Below are positions 1-7,578 of a stretch of 17,421 nt of DNA, piece after piece (the first letter of the stretch is position 1; each line of letters opens with the position of its first letter). Source of the DNA: Croceicoccus sp. (lineage in GTDB: Bacteria > Pseudomonadota > Alphaproteobacteria > Sphingomonadales > Sphingomonadaceae); assembly GCA_029936705.1 (NCBI GenBank), contig JAPYSD010000025.1, positions 1 to 17,421 of the forward strand. The letters run 5' to 3'. The notes under the pieces are model-generated. The model searched no databases. It was given only the letters and a program-made list of their open reading frames with translations, and had not been told where the DNA came from. Position numbers and translations under genes: made by a program.

Positions 1-1152
1 TTCGGAAACACCGCGGTGGATGTCGGCGCATTTTACAATCGGCGGCACGTCGACCATCCGATCTTCCAATACCTGGACTTTACCGTCGACGATTACGGCC
101 TGTTCGCACGCGCGGTGGATGAGCGGCGGGTCGGAGGGCTGGCGAACCGGCTCGTCGCGGGGATCAACCTGCACGGCGGCGTCATCGACACCGAGCAATT
201 CGTCAACCTGCCGGGCGCGGTAAAGGGCCCGCTTGCCGCGTCGATGATCGACCGTTCGGGCAATCTCTCGTTCTATGCGGAGAATTCGCTGTCGGTCCTG
301 CCCGATCTGGCGCTGGTCGCGGGCATTCAGTATCTGCATGCCACGCGCGACCGGGAAGACCGGTTCCTCGACAACGGCGACCAGTCCGGGCGTCGCACCT
401 TCGACCTGTGGAGCCCGAAATTCGGGATCCTGTGGGACGTCACGCCAAGGGCGCAGCTGTTCGCGAACATTTCGCGCAGCGCAGAGGTGCCGAGCTATGA
501 TGCCAATGTCATCACGGCCACCGACCTGGAAGCGCAGCGGGCGACGACCTACGAAGTCGGCACGCGCGGCAAAGCGGCGGGGATCGGATGGGACCTAGCG
601 CTCTATCGGTCCGAGCTGCGCGATGAACTGCAATGTCTCACCACCGGCCCGTTCAGCGCGTGCAGCATCATCAATGCACCGCGAACGGTCCACCAGGGGA
701 TCGAGGCGGGGCTGAACGGTGCGATCCCGCTGGGGAGGAGCGGCGACAGGATCGAGCTGGCCGGCGCCTATACCTACAGCGACTTCAATTTCGACGACGA
801 TCCGCTCTACGCCGATAACGAGCTGCCCGGCGTGCCGGCGCATGTCCTGAATGCCGAGATGCTCTATCGGCACCGCAGCGGCGTGTATGCCGGTCCCCGG
901 CTGGAATGGGTGCCGACCAGCTATTTCGCCGACAATGCGAACACGCTGACGGTCGATTCCTATGCCTTGCTGAACCTGAGGGCCGGGTACGATACCGGTG
1001 CAGGATTCTCGTTCTATGTCGAGGGGCGCAACCTGACGGGCAAGCGCTACATCTCCACCGTCGCGGTCGCAGGCACTGCCGCGCCGGCTCCGGAACTGTT
1101 CAACCCGGGCACGGGCCGCGCCGTGTTTGGCGGCGTGCGCGCCCGGTTCTAG
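1..1152 (+). CDS. TonB-dependent receptor, C-terminal part (5' end outside window)
   Basis: The reading frame is open from the first base, so the true start, signal peptide, TonB box and plug lie upstream. The visible 383 residues are outer-membrane beta-barrel: alternating strands, a FANISRSAEVPSYD strand, TTYEVGTRG, a late ALLNLRAGYD...FYVEGRNLTGKRY segment, and a C-terminal aromatic (GGVRARF), which is the usual end of an outer-membrane barrel recognised by the BAM complex. Two cysteines (QCLTTGPFSAC) probably form a disulfide in an extracellular loop. The stop codon TAG is merged with the Shine-Dalgarno of the next gene, a PepSY membrane protein. That pairing is common for ferric-siderophore receptors, so iron-chelate uptake is the likely role, but the ligand cannot be read from this part. 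Family assignment is firm; substrate is inference. Confidence 0.9.
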   Translation, partial: FGNTAVDVGAFYNRRHVDHPIFQYLDFTVDDYGLFARAVDERRVGGLANRLVAGINLHGGVIDTEQFVNLPGAVKGPLAASMIDRSGNLSFYAENSLSVLPDLALVAGIQYLHATRDREDRFLDNGDQSGRRTFDLWSPKFGILWDVTPRAQLFANISRSAEVPSYDANVITATDLEAQRATTYEVGTRGKAAGIGWDLALYRSELRDELQCLTTGPFSACSIINAPRTVHQGIEAGLNGAIPLGRSGDRIELAGAYTYSDFNFDDDPLYADNELPGVPAHVLNAEMLYRHRSGVYAGPRLEWVPTSYFADNANTLTVDSYALLNLRAGYDTGAGFSFYVEGRNLTGKRYISTVAVAGTAAPAPELFNPGTGRAVFGGVRARF

Positions 1153-1162
1153 GAGAGCGACG

Positions 1163-2503
1163 ATGGCCGATACCGCGACCTATCGCACGGTGTGGCGCTG
1201 GCATTTCTATGCCGGGCTGTTCGTGCTCCCCTTTGTGCTGCTGCTGTCGGTCAGCGGCGCGATCTATCTGTTCAAACCGCAGATCGACCGGTGGGAGGAA
1301 CGCGCCTACCGCGGCCTCTCGCCGCAGGGCGCGGTATCGGCTGACCGCCAGCTGGCGGCGGTGCGCGACGCCTTTACAAGCGGATCGTTCACCGGGTACC
1401 GCCTGCCCGAACATGCGGGCGATGCGGCGATGGTCCAGCTGTCCATGCCGGATGGATCGCTGGCCGAAGTCTTCGTTTCTCCCCAGGGGCAGGTCCTGGG
1501 CCAGCTCGACCCGGCGGAGCGTATTTCCAATGTCGTATCCGCCTTTCACGGCTCGATGCTGATGGGTGAGTGGGGGGACCGGCTGGTCGAACTCGCGGCA
1601 AGCTGGACCATCGTGATGATCCTGACGGGGCTCTACCTGTGGTGGCCCAGGCCCTTTCGCGCGGGCGGGACGTTATGGCCGCGCTTCGCGCTGAAGGGCA
1701 GGGCATTGATGAAGGATTTGCACCGGGTCACCGGCTTCTGGATCGCGGGGCTGGTCCTGCTGATGCTGGCCAGCGGGCTGCCCTGGGCCGGGACCTGGGG
1801 CAGCGCCTTTGCCTGGGCGCGCAGCGAAATCGGCTTGGTCGCAGGGGTGCAGGAATGGCGCATCGGCGCGGAAAAGGCCGCGGTCGCCGTGCCCGTGGGA
1901 CACGACCACGGCGCCGCGTCCCATGCCATGGGCACGGCGCCCGCAATGCCGCCGCGCTCGCTGCCGCTTGCCGCCTTCGTCGAACATGCCCGGGCCGAGG
2001 CGATGGCCTTTCCGGTGATGGTCCTGCCGCCCCGCGCACCGCAGCGTTTCGGGCCGCCGACCGAGAATGTCTGGACCGTCAAGTCCGAGGCGCAGAACCG
2101 CCCGCTCGTCCGCGCGGTGACCTATGATCCGCAGACCGGGGCGGAATTGTCGCGCAGCGGTTTCGCCGACAAGCATCCGATCGACCGGGCCATCAATATC
2201 GGGATCGCATGGCACGAAGGGGCCCTGTTCGGCCTCGCCAACCAGATCATGGGATTGCTGATCGCCTTGGCGCTGATCGCGCTGTCCGTGCTGGGCGTGG
2301 TCCTTTGGTTGAAGCGCCGACCATCGGGCCAGTTGGCCGCGCCGCCAGCCGGTGGGACGCTGCCCGGGGGTTTCGTCACCGTGATCGTTGTCCTGGCGCT
2401 TCTGCTGCCGCTGTTCGGGATTTCGGCGATCGCGATATTCCTTGCCGCAAGGGTCCGGGCGCGCCGCCGCGCGCCGCCGTCAATGGCGCGGCGGACCCTT
2501 TGA
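1163..2503 (+). CDS. PepSY-associated TM protein, putative inner-membrane ferric-siderophore reductase
   Basis: 446 residues from the ATG at 1163. AGGAG at 1151-1155 overlaps the stop of the upstream receptor gene, so the two are probably translationally coupled. Membrane segments lie near residues 14-37, 143-161, 189-210, 355-384 and 403-430, with a periplasmic PepSY-like region in between. Histidines in the usual PepSY_TM places are present: H14 (WRWHFYAG), H129 (FHGS), H187 (LHRVTGFW) and H351 (WHEG). In the related Pseudomonas FoxB such residues bind heme and the protein reduces ferric siderophores. Here the neighbouring receptor supports the same job: electron transfer to imported Fe(III) chelate. 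Residues 247-254 (HDHGAASH) add a short histidine-rich loop that may bind metal. The C-terminus is basic and cytoplasmic-looking. Family is confident; reductase function is by analogy. Confidence 0.88.
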   Translation: MADTATYRTVWRWHFYAGLFVLPFVLLLSVSGAIYLFKPQIDRWEERAYRGLSPQGAVSADRQLAAVRDAFTSGSFTGYRLPEHAGDAAMVQLSMPDGSLAEVFVSPQGQVLGQLDPAERISNVVSAFHGSMLMGEWGDRLVELAASWTIVMILTGLYLWWPRPFRAGGTLWPRFALKGRALMKDLHRVTGFWIAGLVLLMLASGLPWAGTWGSAFAWARSEIGLVAGVQEWRIGAEKAAVAVPVGHDHGAASHAMGTAPAMPPRSLPLAAFVEHARAEAMAFPVMVLPPRAPQRFGPPTENVWTVKSEAQNRPLVRAVTYDPQTGAELSRSGFADKHPIDRAINIGIAWHEGALFGLANQIMGLLIALALIALSVLGVVLWLKRRPSGQLAAPPAGGTLPGGFVTVIVVLALLLPLFGISAIAIFLAARVRARRRAPPSMARRTL

Positions 2504-2519
2504 AACGCAGCCGCGTTTC
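2502..2519 (+). other. Small hairpin at the end of the PepSY gene
   Basis: GAAACGC (2502-2508) and GCGTTTC (2513-2519) form a perfect 7-bp stem with an AGCC loop, overlapping the TGA stop at 2501-2503. No T-run follows, so it is at best a weak terminator or an RNA-processing or stability element separating the iron-uptake pair from the S46 peptidase gene 60 bases downstream. Confidence 0.35.
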
Positions 2520-2563
2520 GCATAACGTCCCGCTTTCATGACGAACCAGGATACGCCCGCACC

Positions 2564-4618
2564 ATGACCTATCGAAACAGCATCTGGACCCTTGCCGCTC
2601 TGGCCCTTTCCTCGACCGCGCTGAGCGTGCCCGCATCGGCCGATGAAGGCATGTGGACCTTCGACGGCTTCCCGGCCGAGCAGGTGCGCGAAACCTATGG
2701 CTGGGCGCCGGACGATGCGTGGCTGCAGCACGCGCGCGAGTCCGCCGTCCGGCTGACCGGCGGGTGTTCGGCCAGCTTCGTGTCGGGCCAGGGGCTGATC
2801 CTGACCAACCACCACTGCGTGGCGAGCTGCCTGTTCGACAATTCGACCGACGCGGCCGACTTGCTGGAGGGCGGCTATGTCGCCGCCACGCGCGAGGAGG
2901 AGAAGCGCTGCCCCGGTCAGCAGGCCGAAGTGGTGACGTCCATCACCGACGTGACGGGCAGGGTGCAGTCTGCCTATGCGGGGATGAACGGCGAGGCGCT
3001 GACCCGTGCGCGCGACGGCGCCATCGCCGCGATCGAGGCCGAGAACTGCACCGACACCGCCACCACGCGCTGCCAGGTCGTCACCCTGTTCGGGGGCGGG
3101 CAGTACAAGCTGTACAAGTATCGCAAGTATTCGGACGTGCGCCTTGTCTGGGCGCCCGAGGACCGGGCGGCGACATTCGGCGGCGATCCCGACAATTTCA
3201 ATTTCCCGCGCTACTCGCTCGATGCCAGCTTCCTGCGCGCTTATGAAAACGGCCGTCCGGTGCAGCCGCAATCGCACCTGCAGTGGAACCCCCGCGCACC
3301 CGAGGAGGGCGAGCTGACCTTCGTCGTCGGCAATCCCGGTTCGACCTCGCGCCTCTATACGCAGAGCCAGCTGGCGTTCGAACGCGAGGTTCGCCTGCCG
3401 ATCACGGTGGCGACGCTGTCGGAACTGCGCGGCCGCCTGATCAGCGCCATGAACGTAAGCGAGGAGCGGGCCCGCGAAGGCGGCGACCTGCTGTCGGGGG
3501 TCGAGAATTCGCTGAAGGTCTATATCGGCCGGACCACCGCGCTGAACGATCCCGAGTTCACCGCGAAACTGGCAGCGGCGGAACAGGAACTGCGCAGCCG
3601 CAGCGCCGGCAATACCGATATCGGCGATCCCTGGTCCACCGTCGACAACGCTGTAAGGACCTATCGCGAGCTGTACCTGCCGGCGCGTTTCATCACCCCG
3701 TCGGGCGAGCTGTTCGGCTATGCCCAGTCGCTGGTCCTGGCCGCGAAGGAACGGGCCAAGCCCGATGCCGAACGCCTTCCGGGCTATACCCAAAGCGCGC
3801 TCCCGCTGCTGGAAAAGCAGGTGCTGGACGAAAAGCCGATCTATCCGTGGCTCGACGAACTCCAGCTTTCGTGGAGCCTGTCGAAGGCCCGCGAATATCT
3901 GGGCGCGGATGATGCGGACACCAAGCTGCTGCTGGGCACCGAAAGCCCCGAGCAGCTGGCCGAACGGCTGGTGTCGGGCAGCCGCCTGGCCGACGCCGAT
4001 TACCGCCGCCAGCTTTGGGAAGGCGGCCTTGCGGCGATCGAGGCTTCGGACGATCCGATGATCCAGTACGCGCTTCGCCTGGAACCGCGCCAGCGCGCGC
4101 TGCGCCAGCAGCTGAACGAATCGTACCAGGGACCGCTGACCGAAGCGGGCGGCAGGCTGGCCGATGCGCGTTTCGCGGCCTATGGCGATACGCTCTATCC
4201 CGATGCGACCTTCACGCTTCGCATCAGCTATGGCCAGGTGAAGGGCTGGGTCGAGCGGGGCGAGCAGGTGCCCTTCCAGACCACGATGGGCGGCACGTTC
4301 GACCGCGCGACCGGCAATCCGCCCTTCGACCTTGCCCCTGCCTTTGCCGCGCACCGGGCGCAGATCGACCCGTCGGTCACCTATGACTTCGTCACGACGA
4401 ACGACATCATCGGCGGCAATTCGGGAAGCCCCGTGATCGACCGCGCCGGTTCGGTGATCGGCGCCGCGTTCGACGGCAACATCCATTCGCTGGGCGGCAA
4501 TTACGGCTATGACCCCAACCTCAACCGCACCGTCGTCGTATCGACCGCCGCGGTGCAGGAAGCGCTGGAGGCGATCTATCCGGCACCCGCGCTGCTGGCG
4601 GAACTGAAGGGAGGCTAG
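2564..4618 (+). CDS. S46 family dipeptidyl-peptidase, DPP7-like
   Basis: 684 residues, the normal size for S46 serine exopeptidases, which cleave dipeptides from the N-terminus of oligopeptides in the periplasm. A Sec signal peptide ends ...VPASA (residue 26), and the mature protein opens with the family hallmark DEGMWTFDGFP. The chymotrypsin-like triad is intact: H84 in LTNHHC, D220 in FPRYSLDASF, and S620 in GGNSGSPV. N211-F-N-F-P-R precedes the Asp as in relatives. The S1-site position is Gly638 (AAFDGNI), as in DPP7; DPP11, specific for Asp/Glu, carries Arg there. A preference for hydrophobic P1 residues is therefore expected. Six cysteines (68, 85, 89, 116, 162, 170) could form disulfides. 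The start has a modest AGGA at 2548-2551. The gene may be autonomous from the upstream iron genes; it ends before a strong hairpin. Confidence 0.95.
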   Translation: MTYRNSIWTLAALALSSTALSVPASADEGMWTFDGFPAEQVRETYGWAPDDAWLQHARESAVRLTGGCSASFVSGQGLILTNHHCVASCLFDNSTDAADLLEGGYVAATREEEKRCPGQQAEVVTSITDVTGRVQSAYAGMNGEALTRARDGAIAAIEAENCTDTATTRCQVVTLFGGGQYKLYKYRKYSDVRLVWAPEDRAATFGGDPDNFNFPRYSLDASFLRAYENGRPVQPQSHLQWNPRAPEEGELTFVVGNPGSTSRLYTQSQLAFEREVRLPITVATLSELRGRLISAMNVSEERAREGGDLLSGVENSLKVYIGRTTALNDPEFTAKLAAAEQELRSRSAGNTDIGDPWSTVDNAVRTYRELYLPARFITPSGELFGYAQSLVLAAKERAKPDAERLPGYTQSALPLLEKQVLDEKPIYPWLDELQLSWSLSKAREYLGADDADTKLLLGTESPEQLAERLVSGSRLADADYRRQLWEGGLAAIEASDDPMIQYALRLEPRQRALRQQLNESYQGPLTEAGGRLADARFAAYGDTLYPDATFTLRISYGQVKGWVERGEQVPFQTTMGGTFDRATGNPPFDLAPAFAAHRAQIDPSVTYDFVTTNDIIGGNSGSPVIDRAGSVIGAAFDGNIHSLGGNYGYDPNLNRTVVVSTAAVQEALEAIYPAPALLAELKGG

Positions 4619-4660
4619 TCCGCCGACCAGCCTGCCCTGCGGAACCGGTTCGGGCGGATG

Positions 4661-4686
4661 GCGGGGGCGATGACGGTCGCCCCCGC
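4661..4686. terminator. Bidirectional hairpin between convergent genes
   Basis: GCGGGGGCGA (4661-4670) and TCGCCCCCGC (4677-4686) form a perfect 10-bp GC-rich stem with the loop TGACGG. It sits in the 137-base gap between the S46 gene (ends 4618, plus) and the kinase gene (ends 4756, minus). There is no clear T-run on either side, so termination could be non-canonical or the element may protect 3' ends. Nothing else is evident in this gap. Confidence 0.6.
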
Positions 4687-4755
4687 CTTCACCGCGGTTC
4701 GTGCGCTTTGCGATCGGGCGGTTACGCGATCCGAGAAGCCGGGCGATATGTGGCG

Positions 4756-5829
4756 CTAGGTGCTTGCGGGATCGAGGCCGGCAGCCTCTGCCGCCAGCGC
4801 GGCGAGGCGGGGGAAGTCCTTGGCGCGTTCGCGGGCCTGGGCGTTGGCGGCGGTGCCGCGGATCACGCGGCCCTTGATGCCGTGGAAGATCGCGGCCAGG
4901 CGGAAGAAGTTGAACGCGATGTAGAAATCCCAGTTCGGGATGCCGTCGCGCCCCATGCGCCGGCAATAGGCGGCGACATACTCATCCTCTGTCGGGATGT
5001 TCAAAGCCTTCAGATCCGCGCCCTGCAGGCCCGCAACGATGTCGGGCGGCATGCGGTACATCATCGCGTGATAGGCGAAATCGGCCAGCGGATGGCCCAG
5101 CGTCGACAGTTCCCAATCCAGCACGGCCAGGACGCGCGGCTCGGTGGGGTGGAAGATCATGTTGTCGCAGCGGAAATCGCCGTGGACGATCGCCGTCTCG
5201 TCGCCGTCCGGGATGTTTTCGGGCAGCCAGGCAACCAGCCGGTCCATGTTCGGATCGCGGCCCGCTTCCTCGTCCGCCAGGTACTGCTTGGACCAGCGGC
5301 CGATCTGGCGGGCGAAATAATTGCCCGGCTTGCCATAATCGCCAAGGCCCACGCCCTCGTAATCCACGCCATGCAGCGCCGCCATCGTGGCGTTCATCGC
5401 GTCGAAATAGGCGGGGCGGTCGGCGTCCGGAACATCGGGCAGGCGCGCGTCCCAGAAGATGCGCCCCTCGACCATCTCCATCACGAAGAACCAGGTCCCG
5501 ATCACGGCGTCGTCGGTGCAGATGCCGTGGACGCGGGGCACCGGGAAACCCGCCTTGCCCAGGCCGGTCATGACCTTCGCCTCGCGCTCCACCGCGTGCG
5601 CGCCCTTCAGCAGTTCGCCGGGCGGCTTGCGGCGCAGCACATAGCTGCGGGCGGGGGTGGTCAGGCGGTAGGTCGGGTTCGACTGCCCGCCCTTGAACTG
5701 CGCGATCCGGATCGGGCCTGCGAAGCCATCGACATTAGCTTCCATCCATTCGGTAAGCGCGGCAAGGTCGATCTCGTAGCCCTCGCGCACCGGGGTGGTG
5801 CCGGTATTGGCCTCGGCAATGTCGCTCAT
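4756..5829 (-). CDS. APH-family phosphotransferase, ACAD10/11-type acyl-CoA kinase partner
   Basis: 357 residues in the aminoglycoside-phosphotransferase/choline-kinase fold. Visible motifs: nucleotide-binding loop FKGGQSNPTY (46-55), a basic strand LRRKP with K68, catalytic loop HGDFRCDN (H216, D218, N223) and the metal-binding DWE (238-240). Its ATG (complement of 5827-5829) overlaps the stop of the upstream acyl-CoA dehydrogenase in an ATGA arrangement, with GGAAGG (complement of 5837-5842) as ribosome site inside that gene; a longer start at 5874 would run 49 bases into it. The partnership indicates that the substrate is not an antibiotic. In mammalian ACAD10/11 and in Pseudomonas putida LvaA such kinases phosphorylate the hydroxyl of 4-hydroxyacyl-CoA so that the dehydrogenase partner can eliminate phosphate. 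Fold and residues are seen; substrate is inferred from the pairing. Confidence 0.9.
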   Translation of the reverse strand: MSDIAEANTGTTPVREGYEIDLAALTEWMEANVDGFAGPIRIAQFKGGQSNPTYRLTTPARSYVLRRKPPGELLKGAHAVEREAKVMTGLGKAGFPVPRVHGICTDDAVIGTWFFVMEMVEGRIFWDARLPDVPDADRPAYFDAMNATMAALHGVDYEGVGLGDYGKPGNYFARQIGRWSKQYLADEEAGRDPNMDRLVAWLPENIPDGDETAIVHGDFRCDNMIFHPTEPRVLAVLDWELSTLGHPLADFAYHAMMYRMPPDIVAGLQGADLKALNIPTEDEYVAAYCRRMGRDGIPNWDFYIAFNFFRLAAIFHGIKGRVIRGTAANAQARERAKDFPRLAALAAEAAGLDPAST

Positions 5830-7031
5830 TGCTGCGCCTTCCAGCCCTTCTTCAGCTTCTTGGCCAGCGACCATTTGTGCACCTCGGTCGGGCCGTCATA
5901 GATGCGGAAGGCGCGGATCTCGCGGAAGACCTGCTCGACGATGGTGCGGTCGGTGACGCCCGTGCCGCCCATCACCTGCACGCAATTGTCGGCAATGCCC
6001 ATCAGCAGGTCCGCGACCGCCACCTTGGTCATCGAGCTTTCGGTCGTGCCGAGATCCCCGGTATCGAGCACCGAGGCGCACCAGTAGACCATCAGCTCTG
6101 CCTGTTTGAGGTCGATCCAGTTCTGCGCCAGCATGAAGCCGACGCCTTCGTGGTCGATCAGCTGCTTGCGGAACGCCTCGCGCCGGCAGGCATAGTCGAC
6201 CGCGATTTCCTGCGAACGGATGCAGCAGCCCAGCCAGCGCATGCAATGCGACAGGCGGGCGGGCGACAGGCGGACCTGCGCATATTTGAAGCCTTCGCCG
6301 GCCTCGCCCAGCATCTGGTCGGCAGGGACGCGAAGGTTGTCGATGGTGATGGTCGCGTGGCCGCCGGGCATCGAGTTGTCGATCGTGTTCGGCACCTCGT
6401 CGATGCGGATCGCGGGGTCGGGCAGGTCGACCAGGAACATGCAGGCGCCTTCCGCGCCTTCTTCCTCGGACCGGGCCATCACGATGCCGACCTTGGCCCC
6501 TTGCGCGCCGGTGATGAAGGTCTTGCGCCCGTTGACGACCCAATGGTTGCCGTCGCGGCGGCAGGTCGTCTTCATCATCGAGGGATCGGACCCCGCGCCG
6601 CCCCATTCGGCAGGCTCGGTCATGAAGAACGCGCTGCGCGCATCGCCCGAGACGAGCTGCCCCAGGAAGCGTGCCTTCAGGAAATCGGAGCCGACATGGC
6701 CCAGGAGGTACATGTTGCCTTCGTCAGGAGCCATGGTGTTGCACGCCAGCGGGCCGAGCGGCGACAGGCCGCTGCGGATCAGCACATAGGCGGTGTCCAC
6801 CTGCGAGAGGTGCGAGCCGTCGTCCATGATATGCGGCGTCATCACGCCCGCCTCGCGCGCAAGGCCGCGCATCTCGTGCAGCAGTTCCTCGGTCGGGCCG
6901 CCGTGGTGGTCGCGGCGCGGGTCGTGTTCGTAAGGTGCGATCGTGTCGCGCACGAAGCGTTCGACCTTGTCGCCGATGTCGCGCGCGCGGGCGGTGACGC
7001 CAAAGACGTCGTGGTGGGCCCCGTCCGTCAT
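5826..7031 (-). CDS. Acyl-CoA dehydrogenase family flavoprotein (ACAD10/11, LvaC-like clade)
   Basis: 401 residues, the usual length for the family, starting at MTDGAHHDVFG two bases after the stop of the SnoaL-like gene. FAD/substrate motifs are FFMTEPAEWGGAGSD in the middle domain, WVVNGRKTFITGA, and a C-terminal QVMGGTGVTD followed by FRIYDGPTEVHKW. At the place of the catalytic glutamate of medium-chain enzymes (YEG) this protein has Asp379 (YDGPTEVH), the form seen in the ACAD11-like group. Together with the coupled APH kinase downstream this suggests removal of a phosphorylated gamma-hydroxyl to give an enoyl-CoA instead of, or as well as, simple alpha,beta-dehydrogenation. The frame stays open back to 7823, but that part is the shadow of other genes. 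Family is certain; the specialised reaction is inference. Confidence 0.93.
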   Translation of the reverse strand: MTDGAHHDVFGVTARARDIGDKVERFVRDTIAPYEHDPRRDHHGGPTEELLHEMRGLAREAGVMTPHIMDDGSHLSQVDTAYVLIRSGLSPLGPLACNTMAPDEGNMYLLGHVGSDFLKARFLGQLVSGDARSAFFMTEPAEWGGAGSDPSMMKTTCRRDGNHWVVNGRKTFITGAQGAKVGIVMARSEEEGAEGACMFLVDLPDPAIRIDEVPNTIDNSMPGGHATITIDNLRVPADQMLGEAGEGFKYAQVRLSPARLSHCMRWLGCCIRSQEIAVDYACRREAFRKQLIDHEGVGFMLAQNWIDLKQAELMVYWCASVLDTGDLGTTESSMTKVAVADLLMGIADNCVQVMGGTGVTDRTIVEQVFREIRAFRIYDGPTEVHKWSLAKKLKKGWKAQQ

Positions 7032-7033
7032 GC

Positions 7034-7432
7034 TCACGACCCGCTGAACGCCGCCGCTGCGGCCCGGACGGGCGCGGGGTCGTAATAGAACGGCTTGATC
7101 TCGGCCACCTTGCCCCCTTCGAAGCGGAACATCTCGACCAGTTCGGCAGGTTCCAGCCCCTTGCCGTAGTGCATCTTCAATATGCAGCACGCGTAGTCGC
7201 CGCCGAAGGTGCGCTCGACCATTTCCAGCGATTCCACCTGCAGCATCTTGAACACGTCGACATACAGGTCGCGCAGCGCGTTGCTGCCCTTGTAGGTTCC
7301 CTCCATCGGCAGGCCGGGCGCCTCGGTGATGACAAGGTCGCCGGTGACCATGGTCGCGACCTTGTCCCAGTCGCCCGCACCGGTGGCGGCATAGAGTTCG
7401 TCGATGAAATCGTTCATCTGCTGGGGGGTCAT
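7034..7432 (-). CDS. SnoaL-like / NTF2-fold protein, first gene of the ACAD-kinase operon
   Basis: 132 residues with the pattern of small NTF2-fold proteins: an N-terminal helix (MNDFIDELYAATGAGDWDKVATMV), 'DLVITEAPGLPMEGTYKGSNALRDLYVDVF', and a final strand MFRFEGGKVAEIKPFYYDP. The first helix and the conserved tail KVAEIKPFYYD match the SnoaL group, which holds isomerases, dehydratases and many uncharacterised members. GGGAG lies 8 bases before the ATG (complement of 7440-7444). It is the promoter-proximal gene, with only two bases between its stop and the dehydrogenase start, so it is co-expressed with that enzyme pair. Possible jobs are double-bond isomerisation, hydration, or an accessory subunit for the kinase; none can be chosen from sequence. 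Confidence 0.85.
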   Translation of the reverse strand: MTPQQMNDFIDELYAATGAGDWDKVATMVTGDLVITEAPGLPMEGTYKGSNALRDLYVDVFKMLQVESLEMVERTFGGDYACCILKMHYGKGLEPAELVEMFRFEGGKVAEIKPFYYDPAPVRAAAAAFSGS

Positions 7433-7578
7433 GTGCGTTCTCCCGGTTTTTATGGCTGTATGCTCCAGCTTCTCGCCAATTCGGGCCGCTTGCGATAGCT
7501 ATGGCTTTTAATAGCGTGAAAGCGCCGCGCCCGCCCGCTAGGCAGGACCGGCACAAGAGAGAGAGGATCGACGCAATC
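7433..7578. promoter_or_regulatory. Divergent promoter/operator region between SnoaL-ACAD operon and Rieske gene
   Basis: This 146-base region separates two divergent transcription units, so it should hold promoters for both. It contains the inverted repeat gcgatagctatggc (7492-7505; perfect ATAGCTAT core at 7495-7502), and the half-site ATAGC recurs at 7511-7515, which makes a second GCTAT-N8-ATAGC pair overlapping the first. This is plausible as a repressor operator. I could not identify convincing -35/-10 boxes. The stretch 7501-7578 is open in the Rieske frame but is treated as leader. Confidence 0.4.

Noticed and set aside
2480..4966. Very long open frame on the minus strand (828 codons) antisense to the S46 gene
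   Set aside because: Composition is Arg/Gly/Ala/Asp/His-rich low-order protein typical of antisense frames in high-GC DNA; the plus-strand S46 protein is complete with all motifs.
4756..5829. Kinase as an antibiotic-resistance aminoglycoside phosphotransferase
   Set aside because: Fold and HGD/DWE motifs are shared, but coupling to an acyl-CoA dehydrogenase points to a metabolic substrate.
4708..7085. Two plus-strand open frames (397 and 418 codons) opposite the kinase and dehydrogenase genes
   Set aside because: They mirror the minus-strand genes, which have complete catalytic motifs and operon spacing.
7490..7514. TTGCGA ... TAATAG as a promoter for the Rieske gene
   Set aside because: The spacer is only 13 bases, too short for a sigma-70-type promoter.
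7501..7578. ATG start for the Rieske protein at 7501
   Set aside because: No Shine-Dalgarno, basic non-conserved N-terminus, overlap with the putative operator; GTG 7579 fits Rieske ferredoxin length.
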